NCBI GenBank assembly: GCA_002483105.1
Contig: DLHG01000015.1
Coordinates: forward strand, 458,747-522,746
Direction of reading: 5' to 3'
From: Bacteroidetes bacterium UBA7674
Lineage (GTDB): Bacteria; Bacteroidota; Bacteroidia; Chitinophagales; Chitinophagaceae
Length of the DNA stretch: 64,000 nucleotides
In this document: in pieces, positions 26,026 to 34,318 of the stretch
Layout: every line of letters begins with the position of its first letter
Position numbering within the stretch: the first letter of the stretch is position 1
Position numbers and translations under genes: made by a program
Notes under the pieces: generated by a model
What the model saw: only the letters and a program-made list of their open reading frames with translations
What the model was told of the DNA's origin: nothing
Databases searched by the model: none

Positions 26026-26757
26026 ATGAAAAGCTACATTACCGCCATTATTATCGCCGTTGCCATCATTATTGCAGGCTTCGGCATAGGCAGGGCTTAC
26101 AATTATAAGTTCAAGACCCGTAACACGGTAAGTGTGGTAGGTAGTGCCGAGCATAATTTTTCTGCGGATCTCATCGTATGGTCAGGAGCCTTTACCCGCA
26201 CTTCTATGGATATGAAGGAAGCCTATGCCTCCCTGAAAAATGATGAGCAGCAGGTACGCTCTTATCTTACCACAAGGGGTATAGAAGATAAGGAAGTCAT
26301 TTTCTCATCCATCGCCATCGACAAACTCTTTAATTCAACCTTCGACGAAAATGGCAGACAGACCGGCAATGTTTTCACCGGCTATCAACTTCGCCAGACT
26401 GTAAAAATAGAATCTAAAAGTATGGAAAAGGTGGAAAAGATATCAAGGGAAATAACTGAGTTATTACAATCCGGCATCGAACTCAGTTCACAGCCACCGC
26501 TCTACTATTACACCAAATTATCCGATCTGAAAATAGACTTACTAGCTAAAGCTTCCGCCGATGCACACAACCGCGCAGAAACGACGGCAAAGAATGCCAA
26601 AAGTTCATTGGGCAAGTTGCGCAGGGCATCTATGGGCGTCTTCCAGATAACAGGGCAATACAGCAATGAAGATTATTCTTACGGAGGCTCTTTCAACACC
26701 AGCAGCAAAAACAAGACTGCAAGTATCACTGTAAGATTAGAATATGAATTGGAGTAG
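26026..26757 (+). CDS. SIMPL (DUF541) domain protein
   Basis: This is a 243-residue protein anchored by one N-terminal membrane helix (MKSYITAIIIAVAIIIAGFG). The SIMPL/DUF541 domain follows: VSVVGSAEHNFSADLIVWSG near the start, GYQLRQTVKIESKSMEKVEK in the middle and a C-terminal strand ASITVRLEYELE. DUF541 proteins face the periplasm or outside; the function is unclear, with links to oxidative stress in some species. The start at 26026 is chosen because the membrane helix begins there. It converges with the permease gene, 2 nt between stops. Confidence 0.87.
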   Translation: MKSYITAIIIAVAIIIAGFGIGRAYNYKFKTRNTVSVVGSAEHNFSADLIVWSGAFTRTSMDMKEAYASLKNDEQQVRSYLTTRGIEDKEVIFSSIAIDKLFNSTFDENGRQTGNVFTGYQLRQTVKIESKSMEKVEKISREITELLQSGIELSSQPPLYYYTKLSDLKIDLLAKASADAHNRAETTAKNAKSSLGKLRRASMGVFQITGQYSNEDYSYGGSFNTSSKNKTASITVRLEYELE

Positions 26758-26759
26758 TT

Positions 26760-27989
26760 TTATTTAAACTGTAACACCCTTGCAGGCTGCACACGGCGCA
26801 GGTAAAGAGTAGGCAGTAGCATACAGACAAAACAGAGCAAGAGCGTTGCTACATCTACCGCTACAAAGTGCCACCATACTATACGGAACTCAACTTTACT
26901 GATGATATAGCTGGCTTCCGATAACTTCAGGAAACCTGTTTGTATCTGTATCCACGCGAGGCCCAGAGCTACTATATTTCCTACCACTATTCCTACACCT
27001 GCTATCAGTCCGGCATAGTACAGGAACACCATCCTTATCGCTCCCATGCTCATACCCTGGGCTTTCAGTATACCTACCATCCTTGCCTGCTCTACTATTA
27101 GTATGATCAGGGCAACAGCAAGGTTTATCATAGCTACAATAGCCATAATGGTTAGTATCACCAAAGCATTCACATCCATCAATTGCAGCCAGGCAAAGAC
27201 ATCAGAATAGGTCTCTTTCATAGTGAAAGAATACAAGGGGGAAGTCAGGTGCCTGTCCAGTATTTCATTGGCAATAGCAGTATCATATTCATCATCATCA
27301 AGGCTTACCTGGTAGCCGCTGATGCTTCCTTCCGGCCAGCTGTTTATGTGTTGCAGCAGGCGTATATCACACAGCCCGTATTGCTTGTCCAGTTCTGCCA
27401 TGCCTGTATGGTAGATCCCTGCAATACGTACCTTGCGTATGCGCGGGAAGGTAGAGCCTTGTTCCAAAAAGTATAGCTGCACATCATCGCCCGCCTTTAA
27501 CTCAAGTCTGTCGGCTGTGGTTTGGGATATCTGTATCTCTTTAGAGTATGCGGTGTCAGAGTAGTCTATTTTCTTGCCTGTAAAGGTTATGCCTTTGGAG
27601 AAGTAGAAACTGTCGGGGATACCTTTTAGGATCACCCCTTCCATTTTACCGTTGCATTGTATAATGCCCGCTCTCTTAATATAAGGAGCTATCTGTATCA
27701 CGTGTGGTATAGCAGCTACCTGCTCTTCCATGTAGCCATCTTCTTCCAGTGGTGGCATACTGGAAGCTTTGGAAGGATTGTTACCATACTCATGAATGTG
27801 AATATGCCCTTCAAAGCTGTATAGCTTTTCCCTGATGGAGTATTTAAACCCACCAACTACCGCAAGCGATATCAGCATTACCGCCACACTTAGTGAGGTA
27901 GCTATGATCGCTATCCTGATGATGAAGGAAGAAAAGCCTCCCTTCTGCCTCAGCAGGTTTCTGCGCGCTATGAGAAAAGGTAAATTCAA
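26760..27989 (-). CDS. LolC/LolE-type ABC transporter permease
   Basis: This is a 409-residue permease of the FtsX/MacB superfamily. One N-terminal membrane helix (about 20-45) is followed by a roughly 230-residue periplasmic domain and three C-terminal membrane helices (about 275-400). The opening LPFLIARRNLLRQKGGFSSF and the block VEQARMVGILKAQGMSMGAI are typical of lipoprotein-releasing LolC/E proteins. No ATPase gene (lolD) lies next to it. It may serve lipoprotein trafficking, but other substrates are possible. A TATATTTG box (complement 28021-28028) lies upstream, next to the atpC terminator. Confidence 0.88.
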   Translation of the reverse strand: MNLPFLIARRNLLRQKGGFSSFIIRIAIIATSLSVAVMLISLAVVGGFKYSIREKLYSFEGHIHIHEYGNNPSKASSMPPLEEDGYMEEQVAAIPHVIQIAPYIKRAGIIQCNGKMEGVILKGIPDSFYFSKGITFTGKKIDYSDTAYSKEIQISQTTADRLELKAGDDVQLYFLEQGSTFPRIRKVRIAGIYHTGMAELDKQYGLCDIRLLQHINSWPEGSISGYQVSLDDDEYDTAIANEILDRHLTSPLYSFTMKETYSDVFAWLQLMDVNALVILTIMAIVAMINLAVALIILIVEQARMVGILKAQGMSMGAIRMVFLYYAGLIAGVGIVVGNIVALGLAWIQIQTGFLKLSEASYIISKVEFRIVWWHFVAVDVATLLLCFVCMLLPTLYLRRVQPARVLQFK

Positions 27990-28033
27990 AAGATATCCCT
28001 GATGATTGAATTTTGTTTGTCAAATATAGCAGT

Positions 28034-28065
28034 AAAAAAAGAAGGATCACCAGTGGTGATCCTTC
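28034..28065 (-). terminator. Terminator of the atpD-atpC transcript
   Basis: A perfect 11-bp stem (GAAGGATCACC with GGTGATCCTTC) closes a 3-nt loop. Read leftward, it is followed by a run of seven T. Confidence 0.9.
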
Positions 28066-28088
28066 TCCGTCAAAATTATCAGGAACAA

Positions 28089-28343
28089 TTAGTCCATTGC
28101 TATCGCACCTTCAATAAGAACCGTAGCCTTATTGTTCAGCACTTCCACAAAGCCCGAAGTAATTTCGTACAGCTCCGTAGTGTTCTTGTCCTTTAGTATT
28201 TTCATTTTACCCTTGCCCAGTGTAGCGATCATTGGCGCGTGCTTTTCCAGTATCTCGAAAGAACCTTCGATACCGGGAAGCTGTATACCATATACATTAC
28301 CGCTATATACTTTGTGCTCAGGTGTTAATATTTCTAATTGCAT
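28089..28343 (-). CDS. atpC: ATP synthase F1, epsilon subunit (short form)
   Basis: This is an 84-residue epsilon subunit of the F1Fo ATP synthase. It contains the N-terminal beta-sandwich that binds the central stalk (MQLEILTPEHKVYSGNVYGI, PGIEGSFEILEKHAPMIATL, VEVLNNKATVLIEGAIAMD). The C-terminal helical hairpin present in roughly 135-residue homologues is missing. That hairpin mediates epsilon inhibition in other bacteria, so this enzyme probably lacks that control. Short epsilon subunits are common in this phylum. It is downstream of atpD on the same strand, separated by 93 nt of iterated repeat. Confidence 0.93.
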   Translation of the reverse strand: MQLEILTPEHKVYSGNVYGIQLPGIEGSFEILEKHAPMIATLGKGKMKILKDKNTTELYEITSGFVEVLNNKATVLIEGAIAMD

Positions 28344-28346
28344 TGC

Positions 28347-28437
28347 AAGTCAATTCAAAAGTCAAAATTCAAAAGTCAAAAACCCATTATTTAATAAGTG
28401 ACAGCCTTTCAACTAATCAACCTATCAACTAATCAAC
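28347..28437. repeat. Iterated repeats between atpD and atpC
   Basis: The spacer contains AAAAGTCAAAATTCAAAAGT, then, after a short unique part, TCAACTAATCAACCTATCAA with a second partial copy reaching the atpD stop. The first half is nearly the reverse complement of the etfB-etfA repeat. The second half resembles 15088-15124. Confidence 0.75.
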
Positions 28438-29945
28438 TAGTTCTTTGCTTGTTCCATCAGCTTCTTACCTTTCTCGATAGCATCATCTATGCTACCTACC
28501 AGGTTGAACGCCGCTTCAGGATACTGATCCACTTCACCGTCCATGATCATATTGAAACCACGGATAGTTTCTTCGATTGGTACCAGTACGCCTTTCAGAC
28601 CGGTGAACTGCTCAGCCACGTGGAATGGTTGAGAAAGGAAACGCTGCACACGACGGGCGCGTGATACTACCAGCTTATCTTCTTCACTCAATTCATCCAT
28701 ACCAAGGATAGCGATGATATCTTGTAACTCTTTATAGCGTTGCAGTATCAGTTTTACACGGTTAGCACAATCGTAATGTGCATCACCTACGATAGCTGCA
28801 GTAAGGATACGTGATGTAGAATCCAATGGATCCACCGCAGGATAGATACCAAGATCCGCGATCTTACGGCTCAATACGGTTGTAGCATCCAGGTGGGCGA
28901 ATGTAGTAGCCGGCGCCGGATCGGTAAGATCATCCGCTGGTACGTAAACCGCCTGTACTGAAGTAATAGAACCATTCTTTGTAGAAGTGATACGCTCTTG
29001 CATCAGACCCATTTCCGTAGCCAGTGTAGGTTGATAACCCACCGCTGATGGCATACGGCCAAGAAGTGCTGATACCTCAGAACCTGCCTGTGTGAAACGG
29101 AAGATGTTATCTACGAAGAAAAGGATATCCTTTCCTTTACCTGTACCGTCACCATCACGGAAGTATTCCGCCATAGTAAGACCGGACAAGGCCACACGTG
29201 CACGTGCTCCCGGAGGTTCGTTCATCTGACCGAACACGAAAGTAGCCTTAGAGTCCTTCAGTTGTTCCATGTCTACAGAAGACAGATCCCATCCACCTTC
29301 TTCCATGCTATGTATAAACTTGTCACCGTACTTCACGATGCCTGCTTCGATCATTTCACGCATCAGGTCATTACCCTCACGTGTACGCTCACCCACACCC
29401 GCAAATACAGAAAGACCTGCATATGCTTTCGCGATGTTGTTGATCAGCTCCTGGATAAGTACTGTTTTACCAACACCAGCACCACCGAACAAACCAATTT
29501 TACCACCCTTTGCATAAGGCTCAATAAGGTCAATTACTTTGATACCGGTGAACAGTATCTCAGATGCTGTACTCAGGTTTTCAAATTTTGGAGGTTTTGC
29601 GTGTATAGGGCGTGCATTTTGTGCCTTAGACGTTGGAGGCAAACCATCAATTGCATCACCTGTTACGTTAAACAGGCGGCCGTTAATTTGGTCACCGGTA
29701 GGCATTGCTATCGCTTTACCTGTATCAGTAACGTCCATTCCACGGGTAAGACCTTCAGTACCGTCCATCGCTACGCAACGAACGCTGTCTTCACCCAGGT
29801 GCTGCTGCACTTCCATTACCAGGATGTCACCATTTTCACGTTTAAGCTCCAGTGCGCTATAGATCTCGGGCAATTTTGCATCACCACTGAAATAAACGTC
29901 CACTACCGGGCCGATGATTTGCTTGATTTTACCAACGTTTGGCAT
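28437..29945 (-). CDS. atpD: ATP synthase F1, beta subunit
   Basis: This is the 502-residue catalytic subunit of F1. It contains the P-loop GGAGVGKT (about residue 155), GERTREGNDL with the catalytic Glu region, the DELSEED-type loop (MDELSEEDKLVV) and ALLGRMPSAVGYQPTLATEM. Length and motifs are complete. Only atpD and atpC occur here; the remaining atp genes must lie elsewhere, as is common in Bacteroidota. It is preceded by a well-formed promoter at 30012-30043. Confidence 0.98.
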   Translation of the reverse strand: MPNVGKIKQIIGPVVDVYFSGDAKLPEIYSALELKRENGDILVMEVQQHLGEDSVRCVAMDGTEGLTRGMDVTDTGKAIAMPTGDQINGRLFNVTGDAIDGLPPTSKAQNARPIHAKPPKFENLSTASEILFTGIKVIDLIEPYAKGGKIGLFGGAGVGKTVLIQELINNIAKAYAGLSVFAGVGERTREGNDLMREMIEAGIVKYGDKFIHSMEEGGWDLSSVDMEQLKDSKATFVFGQMNEPPGARARVALSGLTMAEYFRDGDGTGKGKDILFFVDNIFRFTQAGSEVSALLGRMPSAVGYQPTLATEMGLMQERITSTKNGSITSVQAVYVPADDLTDPAPATTFAHLDATTVLSRKIADLGIYPAVDPLDSTSRILTAAIVGDAHYDCANRVKLILQRYKELQDIIAILGMDELSEEDKLVVSRARRVQRFLSQPFHVAEQFTGLKGVLVPIEETIRGFNMIMDGEVDQYPEAAFNLVGSIDDAIEKGKKLMEQAKN

Positions 29946-30011
29946 ATAAATAAGTATAAAAGGATGTTTCTGAAATAATGGAAAAAACTAAAGCCTCTCC
30001 CAATTTTGGCG

Positions 30012-30043
30012 CAAAGGTAAGACTAAGCGGGAGAAATTTCAAA
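30012..30043 (-). promoter_or_regulatory. Promoter of atpD-atpC
   Basis: Read leftward: TTTG (complement 30040-30043), 20 nt, then TACCTTTG (complement 30012-30019). This matches the Bacteroidota consensus and predicts a leader of about 60 nt before the atpD ATG. Confidence 0.7.
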
Positions 30044-30120
30044 ATATCTTAGCCTTGATTTCCGCTAAAATAGACCCCTCAAATGATATAATTATCCATA
30101 TCTTTAGCTAAATCTTTTAT

Positions 30121-30651
30121 ATGAAGCTATTCAACCTCTTTTTATGCCTGGCGATATTGGGCTTTTCACAGGGTGCATCTGCACAGAATATTAAGACCGT
30201 TACCGAAACATTTGAAGGAAATACCGTATCAATATCAGTACAAATTGACACTGTTCAGCTGGAAGACCCGGTTACAGGTGAATGGCTGATAAGGTTTGAA
30301 AAGCTGGAGAAGATAACAACCCTCAACGGGGCTACTATCTATTATGGCAAGGATGCCACCGAACCGGTGGGCGCCGCTGCACAAAGCACTTTTAAAGACT
30401 TTGTCGGCAACCTGGTAAACGAGGAACTCAAAAATGCAAAGAATATCCACAGCATGGACATCGTTATAGACGATAAGGGAGAGGTAGGATTTATACGCTT
30501 CCTGTTCTTAAAGAGTGGTAAAAACGCAGAAAAAGAAACAGAATACTTCCGCAAAAAGATCATGGACAGGCTCAAAGGGATACATTTCATCCCCGCCAAA
30601 CGTAATGGAAAAGCAGTGCCCTATGGCGACAACATACCGGTGATAAAATAA
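30121..30651 (+). CDS. Secreted TonB-C-terminal-like protein, paralogue 1 of 3
   Basis: This is a 176-residue secreted protein with a signal peptide (MKLFNLFLCLAILGFSQGAS, cleavage near AQN). The mature part has two halves. About 25-100 contains VQLEDPVTGEWLIRFEKLEK and LNGATIYYGKDATEPV. About 100-176 follows the pattern of a TonB C-terminal domain: a strand with a central D-x-G turn (DIVIDDKGEVGFIRFLF), a helix, and the closing IHFIPAKRNGKAVPY. There is no membrane anchor or Pro-rich linker, so it is not a TonB itself. The next two genes are clear relatives in a tandem array. Function unknown. Confidence 0.8.
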   Translation: MKLFNLFLCLAILGFSQGASAQNIKTVTETFEGNTVSISVQIDTVQLEDPVTGEWLIRFEKLEKITTLNGATIYYGKDATEPVGAAAQSTFKDFVGNLVNEELKNAKNIHSMDIVIDDKGEVGFIRFLFLKSGKNAEKETEYFRKKIMDRLKGIHFIPAKRNGKAVPYGDNIPVIK

Positions 30652-30675
30652 TTTCCCAACTGCTTATTAACGCTT

Positions 30676-31236
30676 ATGTTGAAAAAGATCTCATTCATAC
30701 TTACGTTTTTCTTGCTCACGGCTAATATGGCTACGGCACAAGGCTATGACTGGGATATGCCTAAATTTGTCCCGTTACCCAATGGCGACACGCTCGCAAT
30801 AGATTATACGGGTATGGACACGATCGAAGTCGTAGACCCCGTAACAGAAGAGATCATTATGAGGTATAGTAAGCGTACCGACATCTCCAAACTTAACAAT
30901 GCCTCCATATACAGATACGCACAGGTAAAAAAGCCCGCGAGAAAATTCCTCCGCGGTGATGTGCAAAAAGTGCTGAACAGAAAGCTGCGCAAGGATATAG
31001 AGGAGGCCTGGAACTTCTTCGGCCATGTTGAGCTTGTGATAAATGAAGAAGGCAATGTTGTCTATAGTGATATCAACCTCTACCCCACCGACCTTTCAGG
31101 CACTACCAATGTACCCGTTGATAAAGCAACGAGTGATCGCATCCGCAGCAACATCACCCGGAAACTAAGCGCGCTGCACTTCCGTCCTGCTAAAAAAGAC
31201 GGCAAACCAGTAGCGTATCACGCTATGTTTTATTAA
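30676..31236 (+). CDS. Secreted TonB-C-terminal-like protein, paralogue 2 of 3
   Basis: This is a 186-residue protein with a signal peptide (MLKKISFILTFFLLTANMAT, cleavage near AQG). It shares the first block (VEVVDPVTEEIIMRYSKRTD, LNNASIYRY) and the TonB-CTD-like second half (HVELVINEEGNVVYSDINLY, LHFRPAKKDGKPVAYHAMFY) with paralogue 1. It begins 24 nt after the first gene and is followed 20 nt later by the third, so one transcript is likely. Confidence 0.8.
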   Translation: MLKKISFILTFFLLTANMATAQGYDWDMPKFVPLPNGDTLAIDYTGMDTIEVVDPVTEEIIMRYSKRTDISKLNNASIYRYAQVKKPARKFLRGDVQKVLNRKLRKDIEEAWNFFGHVELVINEEGNVVYSDINLYPTDLSGTTNVPVDKATSDRIRSNITRKLSALHFRPAKKDGKPVAYHAMFY

Positions 31237-31256
31237 AAAGACGCTGAAGAAAAACC

Positions 31257-31796
31257 ATACTCAAAAGAATATTCACTACACTTATCGCCACAGTAATATG
31301 CAGTGTGGCTTCTGCCCAAAATTCCGCTACACTTAATGTAGAGGACGATGATATCAATGTTACGCCTTCGTACATAGACTCTACTAAGGTCACAGACTCT
31401 GCTACCGGTAAAGTCTCTTATAAGAAAATAAGAGGACGAACTTCAACCGTATCCTACAGGTCGGGAATGCAAATTTTCAAGGAAAATGAAGCGACAGAAC
31501 CTGTCGCTAAAGCTGCACAGGAAAGTATCGACCAGTTCTTCCGGAACCTTTATTCTGATGAACTGGCAAAAACAAATGATGCCTTAGACTACATCGTGAT
31601 CCTCATTGATGAGAACGGCAAGATCGATCTGCTCAATACAAACTTTTATGTAAAGGATAGTGACGAAGTAGACATCATGCGAAAAGGTATGTGGAACAAA
31701 ATAAAAGACCTCACATTCACACCCGCTAAAAAAGACGGCAAGCCTGTTCCCTACCTCGTAACTATTTTAGGCCGGGACAGGAGAGCAAAAAAATAA
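31257..31796 (+). CDS. Secreted TonB-C-terminal-like protein, paralogue 3 of 3, apparent ATA start
   Basis: This is the third paralogue, about 180 residues if translation starts at ATA 31257. The coding frame opens after a TGA at 31245-31247. It contains no ATG, GTG or TTG until a GTG at 31305, which falls inside the signal peptide. Reading from ATA gives (I/M)LKRIFTTLIATVICSVASA, a complete signal peptide aligning with MLKKISFILTFF of paralogue 2, and a 20-nt spacing like the 24 nt between genes 1 and 2. The mature part matches its neighbours (VTDSATGKVSYKK, YIVILIDENGKIDLLNTNFY, TFTPAKKDGKPVPY). Either ATA is used as a rare start, or the start codon was mutated, or there is a base error. 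Confidence 0.7.
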   Translation: MLKRIFTTLIATVICSVASAQNSATLNVEDDDINVTPSYIDSTKVTDSATGKVSYKKIRGRTSTVSYRSGMQIFKENEATEPVAKAAQESIDQFFRNLYSDELAKTNDALDYIVILIDENGKIDLLNTNFYVKDSDEVDIMRKGMWNKIKDLTFTPAKKDGKPVPYLVTILGRDRRAKK

Positions 31797-31815
31797 AGAA
31801 CATCATAGAAGTAGT

Positions 31816-32259
31816 TTACTTCTTCTTTATCTTCGATATAGTTTCACCCACAGTCTTTGTGGGCTTATCCATATCCTTAATAGCAAAGTCAACCGCTGCC
31901 TTTATCAGGTCCTTTACTTTCTTGTTCCTGTAGTCTTTAGGTGCATCCACATCTATATGCCTTATCAGGTTGCCGGTGCCTGTAAGCAGTTTATGCGGGT
32001 CACTAAGCAGCGTCCCTTTGTTGAACCCGAGGTTCATATGGTTATTATATATCGGTATCATGCAGAAGGCATCACCCAACTTCTCCGAAATAGAGAACAC
32101 CGCCGTCAGCGCGTGGGTATGATACACCAGCTCATTACTGTCGGGATATATCTCCAGTATATATTCCCTCAGGTCTGTGAACAGGTCAACGATCTTCTGG
32201 TCCTTGAAATGGAGCAGTGATTTAAAGTCGGGGTGTATCGCGCGTGGTTTATTCGCCAT
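31816..32259 (-). CDS. DUF1801 domain protein
   Basis: This is a 147-residue soluble protein matching the DUF1801 (YdhG-like) pattern: a helical start (FKSLLHFKDQKIVDLFTDLR), the strand VYHTHALTAVFSISEKLGDA, and the conserved NHMNLGFNKGTLLSDPHKLL followed by LIRHIDVDAPKDY. Members of this superfamily fold like frataxin-like iron chaperones, but this branch has no assigned function. It is immediately downstream of the VOC gene on the same strand (9 nt), so co-transcription is likely. Confidence 0.83.
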   Translation of the reverse strand: MANKPRAIHPDFKSLLHFKDQKIVDLFTDLREYILEIYPDSNELVYHTHALTAVFSISEKLGDAFCMIPIYNNHMNLGFNKGTLLSDPHKLLTGTGNLIRHIDVDAPKDYRNKKVKDLIKAAVDFAIKDMDKPTKTVGETISKIKKK

Positions 32260-32268
32260 TCAGCTAAG

Positions 32269-32697
32269 TTACATCTGTTTCGGCTGAGTAAGGCTGAACC
32301 AGTTACCGCAACCATCATACATCACAGCCTCTATACCATAGAATTGCTCCTTAGGCTCACCGGCAAACTTAACACCTTTGGCAGCCAGTTCTTCATAGGT
32401 GGCGCGGCAGTCTGGTGTATTGAACACACCCGCACCAAGTATGCCCTTATCCATCAGCACCTTAAATGCATTACGCGCTTCTTCGTCAAATGTGTCTGAC
32501 GTATTGCTCTCATGCAGCACATCCATCAGGATAATTTCCAGTTCGGGCTGATCAGGGGCATTAAGTGTCAGCCAGCGGAAACCATTTTCCATCTTCACAT
32601 CATTCTTCACCTTAAAGCCCAGTATGTTCACGTAAAAGTCGTACGCCTTTTCCTGGTCGTTTACATAAATGCTGGTATGCGAGAGTCTTGTTATCAT
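32269..32697 (-). CDS. VOC-family (glyoxalase/dioxygenase superfamily) protein
   Basis: This is a 142-residue vicinal-oxygen-chelate protein: LSHTSIYVNDQEKAYDFYVN, LGFKVKNDVKMENGFRWLTL, and the second half ending EAVMYDGCGNWFSLTQ. The two babbabb-type half-modules and the metal-ligand positions (His at residue 6, Glu near FYGIEAV) fit. Members range from glyoxalase I to antibiotic-binding proteins; the substrate is not evident. It lies between DUF1801 and an AraC regulator on the same strand. Confidence 0.88.
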   Translation of the reverse strand: MITRLSHTSIYVNDQEKAYDFYVNILGFKVKNDVKMENGFRWLTLNAPDQPELEIILMDVLHESNTSDTFDEEARNAFKVLMDKGILGAGVFNTPDCRATYEELAAKGVKFAGEPKEQFYGIEAVMYDGCGNWFSLTQPKQM

Positions 32698-32780
32698 ATC
32701 GTTTGATTTTAATAAAGCGAAGATAGGGTTGCGGCGAACATCCCAGTTCTTGAATCTTGCTTTTCTTCTTTAAGAATAAG

Positions 32781-33194
32781 TTAACCCACCTTATACTGCT
32801 CTATAAAGCAGTGCGGTACAAATTGCTTGGGCTGTTCTTCTGCCAGCTTCTTTTTCAGCCAGGCTATGTTGCGGTAGTATTGCGGCGAGTGTCCGCTCAT
32901 CTTACTGAATAGCGAACTGAATGAACCCGGGCTTTCAAAACCTATCATACTGCACACATCCGAAATACTGATGCCTTCCTTCGCCAGGAACAGCTTCGCA
33001 GCGTCCATACGCTTTTGTGTGAGATATTGGTGTGGCGTTTTTTTATAGATACGGCTAAAGAGCCTGTGAAAATGAAACCGCGACAAAAATGCCTGCGCCG
33101 CAATCTGGTCCAGGTCTATAGACTCATAGTAGTGCTCGTCTATGAACAGCTTGGCAGCTACAATACGTTGGTATATATCAGTTGTCAGTTCCAA
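32781..33194 (-). CDS. AraC-family transcriptional regulator (DNA-binding domain only)
   Basis: This is a 137-residue regulator made of little more than the AraC double helix-turn-helix. The first helix pair is IDLDQIAAQAFLSRFHFHRL, followed by the family signature in KTPHQYLTQKRMDAAKLFLA. The second is ISISDVCSMIGFESPGSFSS, then MSGHSPQYYRN. There is no N-terminal ligand-binding domain, as in MarA/SoxS-type or truncated Bacteroidota regulators. It lies just upstream of the VOC and DUF1801 genes and may regulate them. It follows the peroxidase gene by 18 nt on the same strand. Confidence 0.9.
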   Translation of the reverse strand: MELTTDIYQRIVAAKLFIDEHYYESIDLDQIAAQAFLSRFHFHRLFSRIYKKTPHQYLTQKRMDAAKLFLAKEGISISDVCSMIGFESPGSFSSLFSKMSGHSPQYYRNIAWLKKKLAEEQPKQFVPHCFIEQYKVG

Positions 33195-33212
33195 GAATGT
33201 AAATATAGGGAC

Positions 33213-34187
33213 TTACCGCTTCACGAACCTATCATCCGTCAGCGTGATCATGAAATTCTCCAGGTCCGTTTTCTCCTGTTCTGTGAGATGTAAGGGTTGT
33301 AATAACAGCGAATCCATATTCACAGGATGCGCCACGGTCTTATAAGGATCATCGTAATAATCTATTACTTCCCTCAGCGTTTTGAACATACCATTGTGCA
33401 TATACGGCGCGGTTACAGCTACATTGCGCAAGCCGGGCACTTTGAACTTGCCCATGTCGCTTTTGTCCTTTGTTATAGCATAGCGTCCCTCGTCCTTGTA
33501 CTTCACCCCGTCATACAAACCTATGTTGCGAAATTCATCACCGGTAAAGTCGGGCGAGAAATGGCAATCGAAACACTTCGCCTTATCGCTCATGAACAGT
33601 TCCCTTCCCCGTTGCGCCGACAGGCTGATAGCACTGTCATTGCCTTTCATATACCTGTCGAAAGGAGTATCACTCGTTTCCAGTGTCCGCTCAAAAGCCG
33701 CGATAGCAGATTTCAGATTGGTTTCATTTGGCGCTTGCTTATAGATAGCCTTGAAATACTGAACGTAAGTTTTGTCTTTGTTCAGTCGCACTACTGCCTC
33801 TGCAATTGGCAGACCCATTTCATTTTCATCCTCTATCGGGAACTTCACCTGCTCTTCCAGCGTTGCGGCCCGGCCATCATAGAAAAAGAATGACCGCTCT
33901 GACATATTCGCGCAAGACTGGGCATTGCGCTTTCCCAACCGGCCATCCACACCTATGCTAAAAGGTACAGTATCTGCAAACCCATGTTCCGGTATATGGC
34001 AGGAGGCGCAACTCAGATCCTTATTGGCAGATATCATTTTCTCGAAGAAAAGCATCTCGCCAAGTTGTTCAGGAGTAGTGGGGGCACCTTGAAAAGAGAA
34101 TTTCGGCTGGGGCACATTATCGCCTGTAAAGCCATAGCCTATAGCTAAGCCCACCACAACAAGACCCAATACCAATATCCTTTTCAT
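33213..34187 (-). CDS. Di-haem cytochrome c peroxidase (MauG/CcpA family)
   Basis: This is a 324-residue exported c-type cytochrome. An N-terminal hydrophobic segment (MKRILVLGLVVVGLAIGYGF) serves as signal or anchor. Haem sites are C60-A-S-C63-H64 and C205-F-D-C208-H209. Family blocks include GMADTV-like HGFADTVPFSIGVDG, RNAQSCANMSERSFFFYDGR, FKVPGLRNVAVTAPYMHNGM and LREVIDYYD. Such periplasmic enzymes reduce hydrogen peroxide with electrons from cytochromes or quinol. The Met in PYMHNGMF is a likely distal ligand of the electron-transfer haem. A TAACTTTG box (complement 34195-34202) lies 7 nt before the start. Confidence 0.92.
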   Translation of the reverse strand: MKRILVLGLVVVGLAIGYGFTGDNVPQPKFSFQGAPTTPEQLGEMLFFEKMISANKDLSCASCHIPEHGFADTVPFSIGVDGRLGKRNAQSCANMSERSFFFYDGRAATLEEQVKFPIEDENEMGLPIAEAVVRLNKDKTYVQYFKAIYKQAPNETNLKSAIAAFERTLETSDTPFDRYMKGNDSAISLSAQRGRELFMSDKAKCFDCHFSPDFTGDEFRNIGLYDGVKYKDEGRYAITKDKSDMGKFKVPGLRNVAVTAPYMHNGMFKTLREVIDYYDDPYKTVAHPVNMDSLLLQPLHLTEQEKTDLENFMITLTDDRFVKR

Positions 34188-34291
34188 CAGGCCGCAAAGT
34201 TACGGGAATGGGCATTTGAAGTTGTCACTAAAATGCAGAAAATAATATGTGAGTGAATGAAAGGATGCAAAAGCAGAAATATTTAAAATAA

Positions 34292-34318
34292 CAAAGGCTC
34301 CTCAATGAGGAGCCTTTG
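34292..34318 (-). terminator. Terminator of tRNA-Asp
   Basis: A 12-bp perfect stem (CAAAGGCTCCTC with GAGGAGCCTTTG) closes an AAT loop, directly after the 3' end of the tRNA. Read leftward it is followed by a T-rich stretch. Confidence 0.88.

Noticed and set aside
29262..29978. A long rightward open frame antisense to atpD
   Set aside because: Shadow of the strongly conserved atpD coding sequence; biased, low-quality composition and no start context.
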